Notes: generated from the letters alone by a model not told the origin. Counted from the stretch's first letter, positions 7,977 through 15,514 are shown. The stretch is DNA of 16,513 bases from HGM04593 sp964423665 (GCA_964423665.1 CAYRFX010000051.1:1-16513); one strand, 5' to 3'. Numbers and translations: made by a program.

Positions 7977-8870
7977 ATGTACCTGTCTATACTTATACCC
8001 ACATACAACTACAACTGCACGCAGCTTGTGAGCGAGCTGGCGCAGCAGGCGCAGGCAATCGAGGGCTTGCGCTACGAGATTATTGTGGGCGATGATGGCT
8101 CCACCAACGAGCAGGTTGTTACAGCCAACCGCGCAATAAACTCCATGACAGGTGCCACCTATTGGGAGGCTGGGCGCAATCATGGGCGTGCTGCCATTCG
8201 CAACCGTCTTTATGAACGCAGCACAGGGCGCTGGCTGCTTTTTCTCGATAGCGACGGCATGCCTGTGAACGGCGGTTTCCTCTCCTCTTACATTGATGCT
8301 GTTAAGAACGGCGCGGCTTGTGCCGTGTGTGGTGGGGTGGCACACCCCTCCTCTTTGCCATCCCCGTCGGTGTCGTTACGCTGGTTGCACGAAACAACTT
8401 ATGAGAGGCGCACTCCGCTTGAATGGCGCAACAGCCACCCGTATGCCAATTTCCGTTCGTTCAATTTCCTTATAGACAGGGATAGCTTCTCAAAAGTGAT
8501 GTTTGACGAACATGTACACAGCTATGGTTACGAGGACAACCTCTTTGGGCGTGCGTTGCAGCATAGTGGGGTGGAGGTGCGGCATATAAACAACCCCATG
8601 CTTAATGTCGATATAGAGCCAAATGCAATCTATCTTTCCAAGAATGAAGAGGCATTGCGCACCCTTGCTGCGAATTATGATGCTATGGGGCATCTGGTGC
8701 ATCTTGCAAGGAGCCTGGAGATACTCGAACGTTACCATCTTGGTTGGCTCTTGTCGATGGTGTATGGAGTTTTGCGCCCGTTTCTCAGGCGTAACCTCTG
8801 CGGCTCTTCCCCGCGTATGTGGGTGTTTAATTTGTATCGTGCGGGTTATTTGCGTTCTCTCTTGCGTTAA
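7977..8870 (+). CDS. Family 2 glycosyltransferase
   Basis: A 297-residue GT-A fold, GT2-type enzyme that would transfer a sugar from a nucleotide-sugar donor. The N-terminus MYLSILIPTYN is typical of the fold's first strand. Asp39-Asp40-Gly-Ser binds the nucleotide, Asp91-Ser-Asp93 takes the place of the metal-binding DxD, and Glu186-Asp187 (YGYEDNLFGRAL) fits the catalytic ED motif. There is no clear membrane segment, though the basic and hydrophobic C-terminal ~50 residues could associate with the membrane. Donor and acceptor cannot be read from the sequence. It stands alone, with its own promoter and a convergent neighbour, so it is not within a polysaccharide cluster here. A cell-surface glycan role is inferred. 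Confidence 0.88.
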   Translation: MYLSILIPTYNYNCTQLVSELAQQAQAIEGLRYEIIVGDDGSTNEQVVTANRAINSMTGATYWEAGRNHGRAAIRNRLYERSTGRWLLFLDSDGMPVNGGFLSSYIDAVKNGAACAVCGGVAHPSSLPSPSVSLRWLHETTYERRTPLEWRNSHPYANFRSFNFLIDRDSFSKVMFDEHVHSYGYEDNLFGRALQHSGVEVRHINNPMLNVDIEPNAIYLSKNEEALRTLAANYDAMGHLVHLARSLEILERYHLGWLLSMVYGVLRPFLRRNLCGSSPRMWVFNLYRAGYLRSLLR

Positions 8871-8930
8871 TTACGATAGAATAGAAATAAATAGTGTGGT
8901 GTAGATAAGTGTTGCTTATTGATAAAAGCG

Positions 8931-11018
8931 TTACTCTGCCTGCCCTGTCGCCTGCAGGAACTCCTTGTGCACAGCATTGCTCTCTTGTGCTCTTTTGCGC
9001 CACTCTTTATCTCCGTAAACCCCCGCCTCGTTGTAATCAAAAACAGTAAAGCCTATTTTGCGGGCTGCTTTTTTCTTGTTGAATGAGAAATCATCGGCAA
9101 GCGGGTCATTCATTTGCGGGTCTGTGAATAGTGCACTCTTTTCGCGTGATAGCTCCCATTCTGAACTGCTCTTGTCGCAGAACGACAAAGTGTCGCCATA
9201 GCTCCAATAGATATTGTCGGCAATATCCATATTGGCCTGGAACCATTTGCCACCGGCAGTTTTGCCACCTTTTTGCAGTATTATGTTATGCTTGAATGTG
9301 AACGAACTGTGCTTCTCGGCTTTCGTTAATTGAATCTGATAGTTCCTGCCAAATGCAAATATGTTGTTTTCAATGATATTCTCCTTTCCGTAGTGCTGAT
9401 GAAAAGCTCTGTCGTGGCAGCGGTAAACAAGATTGTTCTTTATTACAATATTGCTGCTACCCTCGTCGGTGTATATGCCCCAGCCGCCATAGCTTGCCGA
9501 TGCAATATCGTGAATAACATTGCCCACGATGCTGTTGCCTGTGCCCTCGCCCAGAGTGTATATGCCTCCCATGTCCGATAACTCGCCCCAGCCAAGATGG
9601 TGAATGTGGTTGTATGCTATTGTGTTGTTGCAGGCTGCGCTTGTGCCGTATCCCCATTTCCACCCCATTGAAATGCCGCTGTATTTAAGGTCCGATATAT
9701 CGTTGTGCGTTATTTTGTTGCGGGCAGCATGCATGATGTGTATTCCCACGCCCGATGCAACCTCCTTTCCGCCTCCTTTAATAATGTTGTTGTCAATAAT
9801 ATTGCCCTTTGCAACCGAGAGGGTGTCGGCAGGGGTTACCGAGCTGCCTATCTTAATTCCACCGGCACCGGTATCGGCAATGTAGCACCTCTGCACCTTG
9901 CAATCGCTTGAACCTTTGTCTATCCATATGGCATATGTGCCACAATGCTCAATCTCGCAATCTGTGAAAGAGATGTTCTTGGCATAGCGGAGTTCAATGG
10001 CAGCACCAATGTCTGCCGCGGCCTGGTAGGGGTAAACTCCTGTACGGGGAAGATTGAATTTACTCACCGAGAAACCAATATTGCAGAAAGATATATTTTC
10101 AATCTCCCTTCCCTGTTGCCCCGTGAGATTAATAAACTGTCTTATGGTGGGTATAAAACATTCGGCACTGTTCATCTCCTCCCCCGGGTGGCGCATATAG
10201 TAGAGCGTGCCGTTTGTGTAATCCATGTACCATTCTCCGGCGGTGTCCAGCGCCGGCTTGAAATCATATATATAATATTGTGTACCTTTTTGGGGTAAAT
10301 AATGGTCGCCCCACTTGCGACCGGCAACGTTAAAAGTGTTGCTGTCCTTGTTTATGATGTCTATATGCATTTTTGCATTGTTCCACTTGTGGTGCAGAGA
10401 TACCTTGGGCTGCCCGTTCTCCCCGGGCCACACATGTTCCAATATTGCAAGGTCTGCACTGTCGCCCTTTATACGCATGGTCGCAAAGCTCTCTCTGCTG
10501 TTCTTGCCACGGTCTGTTACGCTTTCTTTTATCTCTTTAATCTTGTAGAATCCGCTGTTGGGTGTGCGTGCAAGGGTGGCACGTCGCCCGTTAATGAAAA
10601 ATTGTTCAAAAGTGTAATCGCTCCACACGGCTTCGGGTATCTGCACGCTGTAAAGTGAGTTGTTCAGCTGTCGCCACCCGGTAATTTTTTTTCCGCCTAT
10701 GAAACGGACCTTCCCGCCCGTGGAACGTACCACTATAGGGCGCTTGTTGGGGGTGGTTATGTGGCAGCCGCTCTCCATAAAGTAGTCGCCTGCGGCAACC
10801 TCAATATAGGCGGTGTCCTTTGCGGTGGTTGAGACTGCCATGTTCAATGCCTTTTGCAACGTTTGCAATGGGGCTCTTTTTGTCCCTTTGTTGCTGTCGT
10901 TGCCCTCGGGGGCAATATAAATATGGCTCTGCGCAGCGACAGCCATTGCTACAATGGCTGCTATTGCCACGCATAATATTCTTTGGCAGTTGTATATAAT
11001 ATCGCACCTTATTGTCAT
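8931..11018 (-). CDS. Secreted right-handed parallel beta-helix protein (pectate-lyase-like fold)
   Basis: Likely start is the ATG at 11018 (695 residues), because a signal peptide follows at once: basic/polar start, hydrophobic ILCVAIAAIVAMAVA, probable cleavage near residues 29-31. The mature part opens with IYIAPEGNDSNKGTKRAPLQ, the usual start of DUF1565/beta-helix proteins, and has WYMDYTNGTLYYMRHPGEE before a long beta-helix region with repeated short strands such as ISFTDCEIEHCGTYAIWI and NNTIAYNHIHHLGWGELSDM. The end resembles the FDYNEAGVYGDKEWR tail of Bacteroidetes glycan-degrading beta-helix enzymes. It probably acts on a polysaccharide in the periplasm or at the surface, as a lyase or glycoside hydrolase; substrate unknown. 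The frame stays open to an ATG at 11132 that overlaps the pgeF stop (ATGA), but residues 18-40 of that longer form are encoded by an interspersed repeat, so the longer start is doubtful. Confidence 0.8.
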   Translation of the reverse strand: MTIRCDIIYNCQRILCVAIAAIVAMAVAAQSHIYIAPEGNDSNKGTKRAPLQTLQKALNMAVSTTAKDTAYIEVAAGDYFMESGCHITTPNKRPIVVRSTGGKVRFIGGKKITGWRQLNNSLYSVQIPEAVWSDYTFEQFFINGRRATLARTPNSGFYKIKEIKESVTDRGKNSRESFATMRIKGDSADLAILEHVWPGENGQPKVSLHHKWNNAKMHIDIINKDSNTFNVAGRKWGDHYLPQKGTQYYIYDFKPALDTAGEWYMDYTNGTLYYMRHPGEEMNSAECFIPTIRQFINLTGQQGREIENISFCNIGFSVSKFNLPRTGVYPYQAAADIGAAIELRYAKNISFTDCEIEHCGTYAIWIDKGSSDCKVQRCYIADTGAGGIKIGSSVTPADTLSVAKGNIIDNNIIKGGGKEVASGVGIHIMHAARNKITHNDISDLKYSGISMGWKWGYGTSAACNNTIAYNHIHHLGWGELSDMGGIYTLGEGTGNSIVGNVIHDIASASYGGWGIYTDEGSSNIVIKNNLVYRCHDRAFHQHYGKENIIENNIFAFGRNYQIQLTKAEKHSSFTFKHNIILQKGGKTAGGKWFQANMDIADNIYWSYGDTLSFCDKSSSEWELSREKSALFTDPQMNDPLADDFSFNKKKAARKIGFTVFDYNEAGVYGDKEWRKRAQESNAVHKEFLQATGQAE

Positions 11019-11080
11019 TTCGAGAGAGCGTAGCGACGAGAAATCTAAAATAGATTCCTCACGCAAGGTTCGGAATGACA
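11013..11080. repeat. Interspersed 68-bp imperfect palindrome at the pgeF / beta-helix junction
   Basis: Ends are inverted: TGTCATTTCGA (11013-11023) and TCGGAATGACA (11070-11080), 10 of 11 matching. An inner stem pairs 11038-11047 with 11051-11060 (9 of 10). Sequences of this style (TGTCATTCYGA ends, GCGTAGCGACGAG arm) are common between genes of Bacteroidales. On the minus strand one end carries the ATG at 11018 that likely starts the beta-helix gene. Confidence 0.75.
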
Positions 11081-11128
11081 GATTCTTGTAATTGGTGTAG
11101 AAACGTAATTGATTGCCTGAACTTTTAT

Positions 11129-11893
11129 TCATCTTTCTATCATTATTCCGTTAAATATTCGTCCTGAGTTTATTCCTAATCGGCGTGCCGAGAACCACTC
11201 CTTGTGGTTGGTGTATGTGCATATTCCTGCAATCTCTATGTTTGCAGCAGGCACACCGCAATTTGTCAATAGCAGGCGGTTCGCTTCCCACAGGTCTATG
11301 TGCCATTTTGCGTGGCGGGTGGCAATGCTCTCCATTGGGAAACCTGCCTCTTTGAAAGTCTCATACACCTCGTCGCCCACCTCAAAAGCCTCTCTCCCTA
11401 TGCTTGGTGCAATAACTGCTTTTATGTTTTGTGTGTTGCACTCATGCACTCTCTCCATCTCCTTTATGCATCGTTCCACGATGCGTGCAACGGTGCCTCG
11501 CCACCCCGCATGCACAGCTGCAATTATCGGTTTTTCTGTGTCGCACAAGAGAACGGGCACGCAGTCGGCGGTGGATACTCCTATGCAGGTGCGGGGCAGG
11601 GCTGTTATCACGGCATCAACCCCTTGTAACATTTTTTCTCTCTCCTCGGCTGTGCTTGTGACGAAGCTCTCGTCTATGTGCAACACCTCACAACCATGCG
11701 TCTGGCGGGGGAGTATGAGCCTCTCGCTGGCGATGTTTAGCTCCTTGCACAGCCGGGTGCGGCACTCGGCAACGTGTTGCGGGGTGTCGCCGCAGTAGTG
11801 GGTTATGTTGAATCCGCCATAAACCTCGTCGTTCTCTCTTTTTGTGGAGAAGGCGGTTACGCGGGGGCTGATATCGTATTTTAGTATTTGCAT
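11129..11893 (-). CDS. pgeF: PgeF/YfiH-family (LACC1-like) purine nucleoside phosphorylase / peptidoglycan editing factor
   Basis: The 254-residue length is normal for the YfiH/PgeF (DUF152, Cu-oxidase_4) family. The zinc and active-site residues are present: His66 (LPRQTHG), Cys111 (STADCVPVLL) and His128 (AVHAGWRGT), with the C-terminal FSARRLGINSGRIFNGI. Family members act on purine nucleosides (phosphorylase/adenosine deaminase activity, as in LACC1) and, in E. coli, help keep L-Ser out of peptidoglycan precursors. Which role holds here cannot be told. It has its own promoter (11911-11941) and its stop overlaps an ATG for the next gene as ATGA, so the beta-helix gene may be cotranscribed. 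Confidence 0.9.
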   Translation of the reverse strand: MQILKYDISPRVTAFSTKRENDEVYGGFNITHYCGDTPQHVAECRTRLCKELNIASERLILPRQTHGCEVLHIDESFVTSTAEEREKMLQGVDAVITALPRTCIGVSTADCVPVLLCDTEKPIIAAVHAGWRGTVARIVERCIKEMERVHECNTQNIKAVIAPSIGREAFEVGDEVYETFKEAGFPMESIATRHAKWHIDLWEANRLLLTNCGVPAANIEIAGICTYTNHKEWFSARRLGINSGRIFNGIMIER

Positions 11894-11910
11894 TGTTCTT
11901 TTTGTTTGTG

Positions 11911-11941
11911 TAAAGGTAGCAATAATCCTGAAACGTACAAA
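11911..11941 (-). promoter_or_regulatory. Promoter of pgeF
   Basis: Read on the minus strand: TTTG (11941-11938), 19-bp spacer, TACCTTTA (11918-11911), one mismatch to TAnnTTTG. It ends 17 bp before the pgeF ATG at 11893. Confidence 0.6.
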
Positions 11942-11961
11942 TGATTCTTATTCTTGATATT

Positions 11962-12042
11962 TGTCATACTGAGCGTTAGCGAAGTATCTCCGGAAATATG
12001 TGTATAGATTTTTCACTGCACTGCGTTCCATTCAGAATGAAA
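11962..12042. repeat. Second interspersed imperfect palindrome
   Basis: Starts TGTCATACTGAGCG (11962-11975) and ends CGTTCCATTCAGAATGAAA (12025-12043), with TCATACTGA and TCAGAATGA as near-inverted ends. The arm GAGCGTTAGCGAAGTATCTC is of the same style as the unit at 11013-11080 but diverged. It fills most of the gap between metY and pgeF. Confidence 0.6.
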
Positions 12043-12075
12043 AACCTTGTTTTTTTATCAGCCGGCACGGAATAA

Positions 12076-12113
12076 ACCGACAAAGGGCGTGCCACGGCAC
12101 GCCCTTTGTCGGT
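12076..12113 (-). terminator. Terminator of metY, 17-bp perfect stem
   Basis: Positions 12076-12092 pair perfectly with 12097-12113 around a 4-nt loop. The stem core is GACAAAGGGCGTGC. It lies 12 bp beyond the metY stop; on the minus strand it runs out into TTTATTCC, a weak T tract. Confidence 0.75.
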
Positions 12114-12125
12114 ATGATGTAATAA

Positions 12126-13409
12126 TTAGAATGCGTTCAAAGCCTGTTCAAGGTCGGCAATGATATCCTCGGCATCTTCGATACCCACAGAGAGGCGAAT
12201 GAGGTCGGGGTCGATACCGCTTTCAAGCAACTGTTGGTCGCTCAGCTGGCGATGAGTGTGGCTTGCGGGGTGCAGCACACAAGAACGCGCGTCGGCAACG
12301 TGGGTTACGATGGAGATGAAGTTGAGGCTGTCCATGAAGCGAATGGCATCTTCCTTGTCGCCCTCCACGGCAAACGCCATCACACCGCAACCACCGCCGG
12401 GCAGGTATTTCTGTGCTAAGCTGTAATATTTGTCGTTCTCGAGCCCGCTGAATTTTACCCATTTCACTTTGGGGTGCTGTGCAAGATATTCAGCTACCTT
12501 TTGTGCATTCTCGCAATGGCGGGGCATGCGCAGGTGCAAGGTCTCCAAGCCAAGATTCAGCAGGAAGGCATTCTGCGGAGCCATCATCGCGCCAAGGTCG
12601 CGCATCACCTGTGAAACAACCTTTGTAATATATGCCGCCTTGCCAAAGTTCTTTGTATAAACCAGCCCGTGGTAGCTCTCGTCGGGCTCGGTGAGGCAGG
12701 TGAACTTGTCGTGGTGCGCCTCCCAGTCGAAGTTGCCGCTGTCAATAACCGCACCGCCAACAGCCACTGCGTGCCCGTCCATATATTTTGTGGTGGAGTG
12801 GGTTACAATGTCGGCACCCCACTCAATGGGGCGGCAGTTGATGGGGGTTGCAAAGGTGTTATCCACAATGAAGGGCACTCCCTGCTTGTGTGCTATTGTC
12901 GCAAATTTTTCAAGGTCGAGCACAGCGGCACCGGGGTTCGATATTGTCTCGCCAAAGAGAGCCTTTGTATTGGGGCGGAACGCCTTCTCAATCTCCTCGG
13001 CAGGAGCATCGGCATCAACAAAAGTTACATCAATGCCCATCTTCTTCATCGTTACCGAGAACAGGTTGTATGTGCCGCCATATATTGTGGTTGCCGACAC
13101 AAAGTGGTCGCCCGCCTGGCAAATGTTAAGTATCGCATAGAAGTTTGCAGCCTGCCCCGATGATGTGAGCACTGCGCCCACGCCGCCTTCAAGAGCCGCA
13201 ATCTTTGCGCCCACGGCATCTACCGTTGGATTCTGCAAGCGGCTATAGAAATATCCCGAATCCTCAAGGTCGAACAACCTTGCCATCTGCTCGCTTGTCT
13301 CATATTTGAATGTGGTACTTTGGAAGATGGGTAGCACACGAGACTCGCCTTTTTTGGGCTGCCAGCCACCCTGAACACATATTGTTCCTTTGTTTAGTTT
13401 CTTTTCCAT
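12126..13409 (-). CDS. metY: O-acetylhomoserine sulfhydrylase (aminocarboxypropyltransferase)
   Basis: PLP enzyme of the Cys/Met-metabolism family that makes homocysteine and acetate from O-acetyl-L-homoserine and sulfide, in methionine synthesis. The 427-residue length is that of MetY; MetB and MetC are nearer 390. Seen motifs: GYFYSRLQNPTVDAV (52-66) with the phosphate-binding Tyr/Arg pair, LTSSGQAAN (81-89), FIVDNTFATP (180-189), and HSTTKYMDGH (204-213) with Lys208 as the PLP Schiff-base lysine. The C-terminus SCVLHPASHTHRQLS is also typical. The ATG at 13409 begins a normal N-terminus. It is transcribed alone on the minus strand and ends in a strong hairpin. No promoter was clear in the AT-rich leader. 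Confidence 0.93.
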   Translation of the reverse strand: MEKKLNKGTICVQGGWQPKKGESRVLPIFQSTTFKYETSEQMARLFDLEDSGYFYSRLQNPTVDAVGAKIAALEGGVGAVLTSSGQAANFYAILNICQAGDHFVSATTIYGGTYNLFSVTMKKMGIDVTFVDADAPAEEIEKAFRPNTKALFGETISNPGAAVLDLEKFATIAHKQGVPFIVDNTFATPINCRPIEWGADIVTHSTTKYMDGHAVAVGGAVIDSGNFDWEAHHDKFTCLTEPDESYHGLVYTKNFGKAAYITKVVSQVMRDLGAMMAPQNAFLLNLGLETLHLRMPRHCENAQKVAEYLAQHPKVKWVKFSGLENDKYYSLAQKYLPGGGCGVMAFAVEGDKEDAIRFMDSLNFISIVTHVADARSCVLHPASHTHRQLSDQQLLESGIDPDLIRLSVGIEDAEDIIADLEQALNAF

Positions 13410-13455
13410 TTTATTTATGTTTTAATTTGATATCTTTGTTCCTTTTTTCTCTTTT

Positions 13456-13477
13456 GGGCGCACACACGGGTGCGCCC
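13456..13477. repeat. GC-rich hairpin, GGGCGCAC/GTGCGCCC
   Basis: Perfect 8-bp stem, 13456-13463 with 13470-13477, and a 6-nt loop. On the minus strand, preceded by GTAGG, it matches the style of a short intergenic palindrome seen in many bacterial genomes. It lies in the metY leader, ~47 bp upstream of the ATG. Confidence 0.65.
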
Positions 13478-13518
13478 CTACGGCGAGGCTTGTTTTTGTT
13501 CTTTATATCTAAAATACT

Positions 13519-13538
13519 CCCCTCTGCAAGCAGAGGGG
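13519..13538. repeat. Perfect palindrome CCCCTCTGC-AA-GCAGAGGGG
   Basis: Nine bases (13519-13527) are mirrored at 13530-13538 with AA between. It belongs to the ACTCCC...GGGGAG class of Bacteroidales intergenic palindromes; relatives lie at 15861-15880 and 16001-16022. Confidence 0.65.
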
Positions 13539-13590
13539 CGGAGCTTTTAACTCTCCCTCTTTCCCATTCCCTCCGCGCTCGCTTAGCTCA

Positions 13591-13753
13591 GTTCCCTTAT
13601 CGCCTTGCGAAGATAATACTAAACATCGGATTATTTTCTCTCTTTCCCTCGCTTTTTGCAAGATTTGGTGGAAACCGGCAAAAACGCAAAATAAATTTGG
13701 TGGAAACCGGCAAAAACGCAAAATAAATTTGGTGGGTTTTTTGAAAAGTGCTA
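13591..13753 (+). repeat. Direct repeat copy A, left of the ATPase/parDE module
   Basis: Aligns base for base with 16054-16184 apart from a few substitutions and one extra 32-bp unit. Shared landmarks in order: CTTATCG, GCGAAGATAATACTAAACAT, CGGATTATTTTCTCTCTTTC, GCTTTTTGCAAGATTTGGTG, and TTGAAAAGTGCTA. Homology stops at GTGCTA, which here runs into a -7 promoter box. Confidence 0.9.
13663..13736 (+). repeat. 32-bp tandem repeat, two full units plus a partial
   Basis: Units at 13663-13694 and 13695-13726 are identical and begin ATTTGGTGGAAACCGGC; a third begins at 13727 and diverges after ATTTGGTGG. Each unit end plus next start makes TAAATTTG. At 32 bp the period is close to three helical turns, so any protein-binding site would recur on one face. 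Copy B of the flanking repeat has only one full unit. Confidence 0.9.
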
Positions 13754-13759
13754 TTTTTG
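13728..13759 (+). promoter_or_regulatory. Promoter of the AAA+ ATPase gene
   Basis: TTTG at 13728-13731 lies inside the last tandem unit; after a 20-bp spacer comes TATTTTTG at 13752-13759, an exact TAnnTTTG. The gene's ATG is 17 bp beyond. In copy B the equivalent -7 position reads TACAGATG, so the promoter is not intact there. Confidence 0.7.
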
Positions 13760-13776
13760 ACTAAAATTTCAAGACT

Positions 13777-15123
13777 ATGGCAGATGGAATGATTCGTTTT
13801 AAGAGAAAAATGTATGACGTTATGCTTAAATGGAAACAGGAGCGTAATGGTGATACAGCGTTGCTTATACAAGGAGCTCGTCGTGTCGGTAAATCTACTA
13901 TTGCAGAAGAGTTTGCAAGCAAAGAATATAAATCTTATATACTGATAGATTTTTCTAAGGTCTCTAAAGAAGTAAGCGATTTGTTTAACGATATATCGGA
14001 TTTAGGTTATCTGTTTCTTAGACTACAATTTATATATCAAGTAGAATTGTACGAGCGGGAGTCTGTGATAATATTTGATGAAGTGCAGTTGCAGCCATTG
14101 GCAAGACAAGCTATCAAGCATCTTGTAAAGGATCATAGATATGATTATATAGAAACAGGCTCTTTAATCTCTGTAAGGTCCAAGAGCCGTAATATAATTA
14201 TACCAAGCGAAGAAACAAAAGTCGATATGTATCCAATGGATTATGAAGAGTTCAGATGGGCATTGGGAGATGCTGCAACAATACCATTGTTGCGCAGCGT
14301 GTTTGAGAAAAAAATGCCTCTTGGTGATGCTGTTCATCGAAAACTTATGCGTGATTTTCGTTTATATATGCTTGTAGGCGGTATGCCACAAGCTGTGGCT
14401 GCATATATTAAGACCAATAATTTTACGGCAGTTGATATGGCAAAACGAGATATCATTGCTTTGTATGAGGAAGATTTTGGGAAAATTGATGATTCCGGAA
14501 GAGCGAAGGCAATGTACGATGCTATACCGGCGCAATTGAGCAGAAATGTTTTGAGATATCAAGTAGGATATGCAATACCCGAGGAGAAGGTGGGCAGAGT
14601 CGTTAATATTGTAAAGGATATGGAAGACTCTATGACTACCAATATTGCGTTTCATTCCAATGATCCGAATGTAGGATTGGCTTTGACCAAGAATCCTGAA
14701 TATTTCAAAATGTATTTATCAGATACCGGTCTGTTTGTAACTCTTGCATTCAAAGATAGTGATATAACCGAGAATATCATCTATGAAAAATTGCTCTTTG
14801 ACAAGTTGAGCGCCAATCTTGGTTATGTGTATGAGAATGTGATTGCTCAAATGTTGAAAGCGACAGGAAAAAATTTATTCTATCACACAATACCATATGC
14901 CGATGGCAAGAAATGCTATGAAGTAGATTTTATAATTACCGACAAACATAAAATATCGCCTATCGAGGTTAAATCATCGGGGTATAAGTCGCACAAATCG
15001 TTAGATGAGTTTTGTGCGAAGTTTTCCGAGCGCATTATGAATAAATATGTGATATATACAAAGGATTATAAGCGAGAAAATGGCGTAGAATATATTCCTG
15101 TTTATATGACAATGCTTTTGTAG
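13777..15123 (+). CDS. AAA+ ATPase with DUF4143-type C-terminal domain
   Basis: 448 residues, close to the family norm. The N-terminal AAA_14 ATPase has a Walker A, GARRVGKST (33-41, Lys39), a Walker B, VIIFDE (97-102, Asp101-Glu102), and a TGS sensor-like motif in ETGSL (126-130). The C-terminal DUF4143 region ends in a nuclease-like signature: Asp384 (YEVDFII) with Glu397-x-Lys399 (ISPIEVKSS), as in PD-(D/E)XK folds; whether it cuts DNA is not known. The family is very common in Bacteroidetes and its function is unsettled. The gene is richer in A+T than nqr or metY and sits between two direct repeats, which suggests acquisition or mobility. It has its own promoter; the parDE pair follows 145 bp later on the same strand. 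Confidence 0.9.
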   Translation: MADGMIRFKRKMYDVMLKWKQERNGDTALLIQGARRVGKSTIAEEFASKEYKSYILIDFSKVSKEVSDLFNDISDLGYLFLRLQFIYQVELYERESVIIFDEVQLQPLARQAIKHLVKDHRYDYIETGSLISVRSKSRNIIIPSEETKVDMYPMDYEEFRWALGDAATIPLLRSVFEKKMPLGDAVHRKLMRDFRLYMLVGGMPQAVAAYIKTNNFTAVDMAKRDIIALYEEDFGKIDDSGRAKAMYDAIPAQLSRNVLRYQVGYAIPEEKVGRVVNIVKDMEDSMTTNIAFHSNDPNVGLALTKNPEYFKMYLSDTGLFVTLAFKDSDITENIIYEKLLFDKLSANLGYVYENVIAQMLKATGKNLFYHTIPYADGKKCYEVDFIITDKHKISPIEVKSSGYKSHKSLDEFCAKFSERIMNKYVIYTKDYKRENGVEYIPVYMTMLL

Positions 15124-15220
15124 CATTATTGAAATATAGGCACTATTTGAGATAGCTGCAGATAATAAGTTATGTGGAGAACTGAAATTCCGTTCGCAAT
15201 ACAATAATCTTGGCAGAAAA

Positions 15221-15251
15221 TTTGTTTTATTACCAAATATTGGTAACTTCG
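15221..15251 (+). promoter_or_regulatory. parDE promoter with operator palindrome in its spacer
   Basis: TTTG (15221-15224), 19-bp spacer, TAACTTCG (15244-15251, one mismatch to TAnnTTTG). A perfect inverted repeat, TTACCAA-ATA-TTGGTAA (15230-15246), fills the spacer and reaches the -7 box. ParD-type ribbon-helix-helix antitoxins normally repress their own operon at such sites; binding here is inferred. Confidence 0.6.
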
Positions 15252-15268
15252 TGGAAAATTATTGTGAT

Positions 15269-15514
15269 ATGAAAACGACATCGGTAGCATTAGGGACTTA
15301 TTTCGAGAATTTTATTCGAATGAAGGTTGAACAAGGGCGTTATAATAATGCCAGTGAGGTTATTCGTGCCGCTCTGCGCCTCTTAGAAGAGAATGAAAGT
15401 CATCTGCAAGAGTTGAAGATGGCGATTGCAGATGGCATTGAAAGTGGCATTGCTTCGAGTTTCAACGCCGAAGAATATCTAAAAACACTCAAGGCAAAAC
15501 GAGCAAATGGTTAA
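15269..15514 (+). CDS. parD: ParD-type (ribbon-helix-helix) antitoxin
   Basis: An 81-residue protein. The first ~45 residues (SVALGTYFENFIRMKVEQGR followed by YNNASEVIRAALRLLEE) are the ribbon-helix-helix DNA-binding domain of the ParD/CopG-like family; the acidic C-terminal part (SSFNAEEYLKTLKAKRANG) would wrap the toxin. It binds and neutralises the ParE-like protein encoded next and represses the operon. The start at 15269 is preferred over an in-frame GTG at 15251, because the GTG overlaps the -7 promoter box and the ParD domain begins right after 15269. The stop overlaps the toxin start by 8 bp. Confidence 0.88.
   Translation: MKTTSVALGTYFENFIRMKVEQGRYNNASEVIRAALRLLEENESHLQELKMAIADGIESGIASSFNAEEYLKTLKAKRANG

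Larger units (their letters stand above)
13410..13590. other. Gene-free region with repeat-type palindromes
   Basis: Two GC-rich palindromes (13456-13477 and 13519-13538) and a pyrimidine-rich stretch (13549-13584) fill the space between metY and direct repeat A. The run CCTCCGCGCTCGCTT (13570-13584) recurs at 15976-15990 on the far side of the ATPase/parDE module. No coding frame with recognisable content was found. Confidence 0.7.

Noticed and set aside
8905..8919. ATAAG/CTTAT hairpin as a shared terminator between the convergent glycosyltransferase and beta-helix genes
   Set aside because: The stem is only 5 bp and AT-only at most positions, with no clear T tract; too weak to call.
13663..13736. 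Tandem 32-bp repeat as a CRISPR array
   Set aside because: The units abut directly with no unique spacers between them, and no cas gene is present.
13310..13872. Several overlapping open frames left of the ATPase gene, some rich in repeated Phe-Cys-Arg-Phe-Pro-Pro motifs
   Set aside because: The repeated peptides are simply the translation of the 32-bp tandem repeat, and the frames cross palindromes and the metY start; they are not genes.
15251..15268. GTG start giving parD six extra residues
   Set aside because: The GTG overlaps the -7 promoter box, and the ParD domain begins at the ATG at 15269.
15142..15268. In-frame open stretch upstream of parD as an N-terminal extension or gene remnant
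   Set aside because: It contains the operator palindrome and promoter and has no start codon with plausible signals or recognisable domain.
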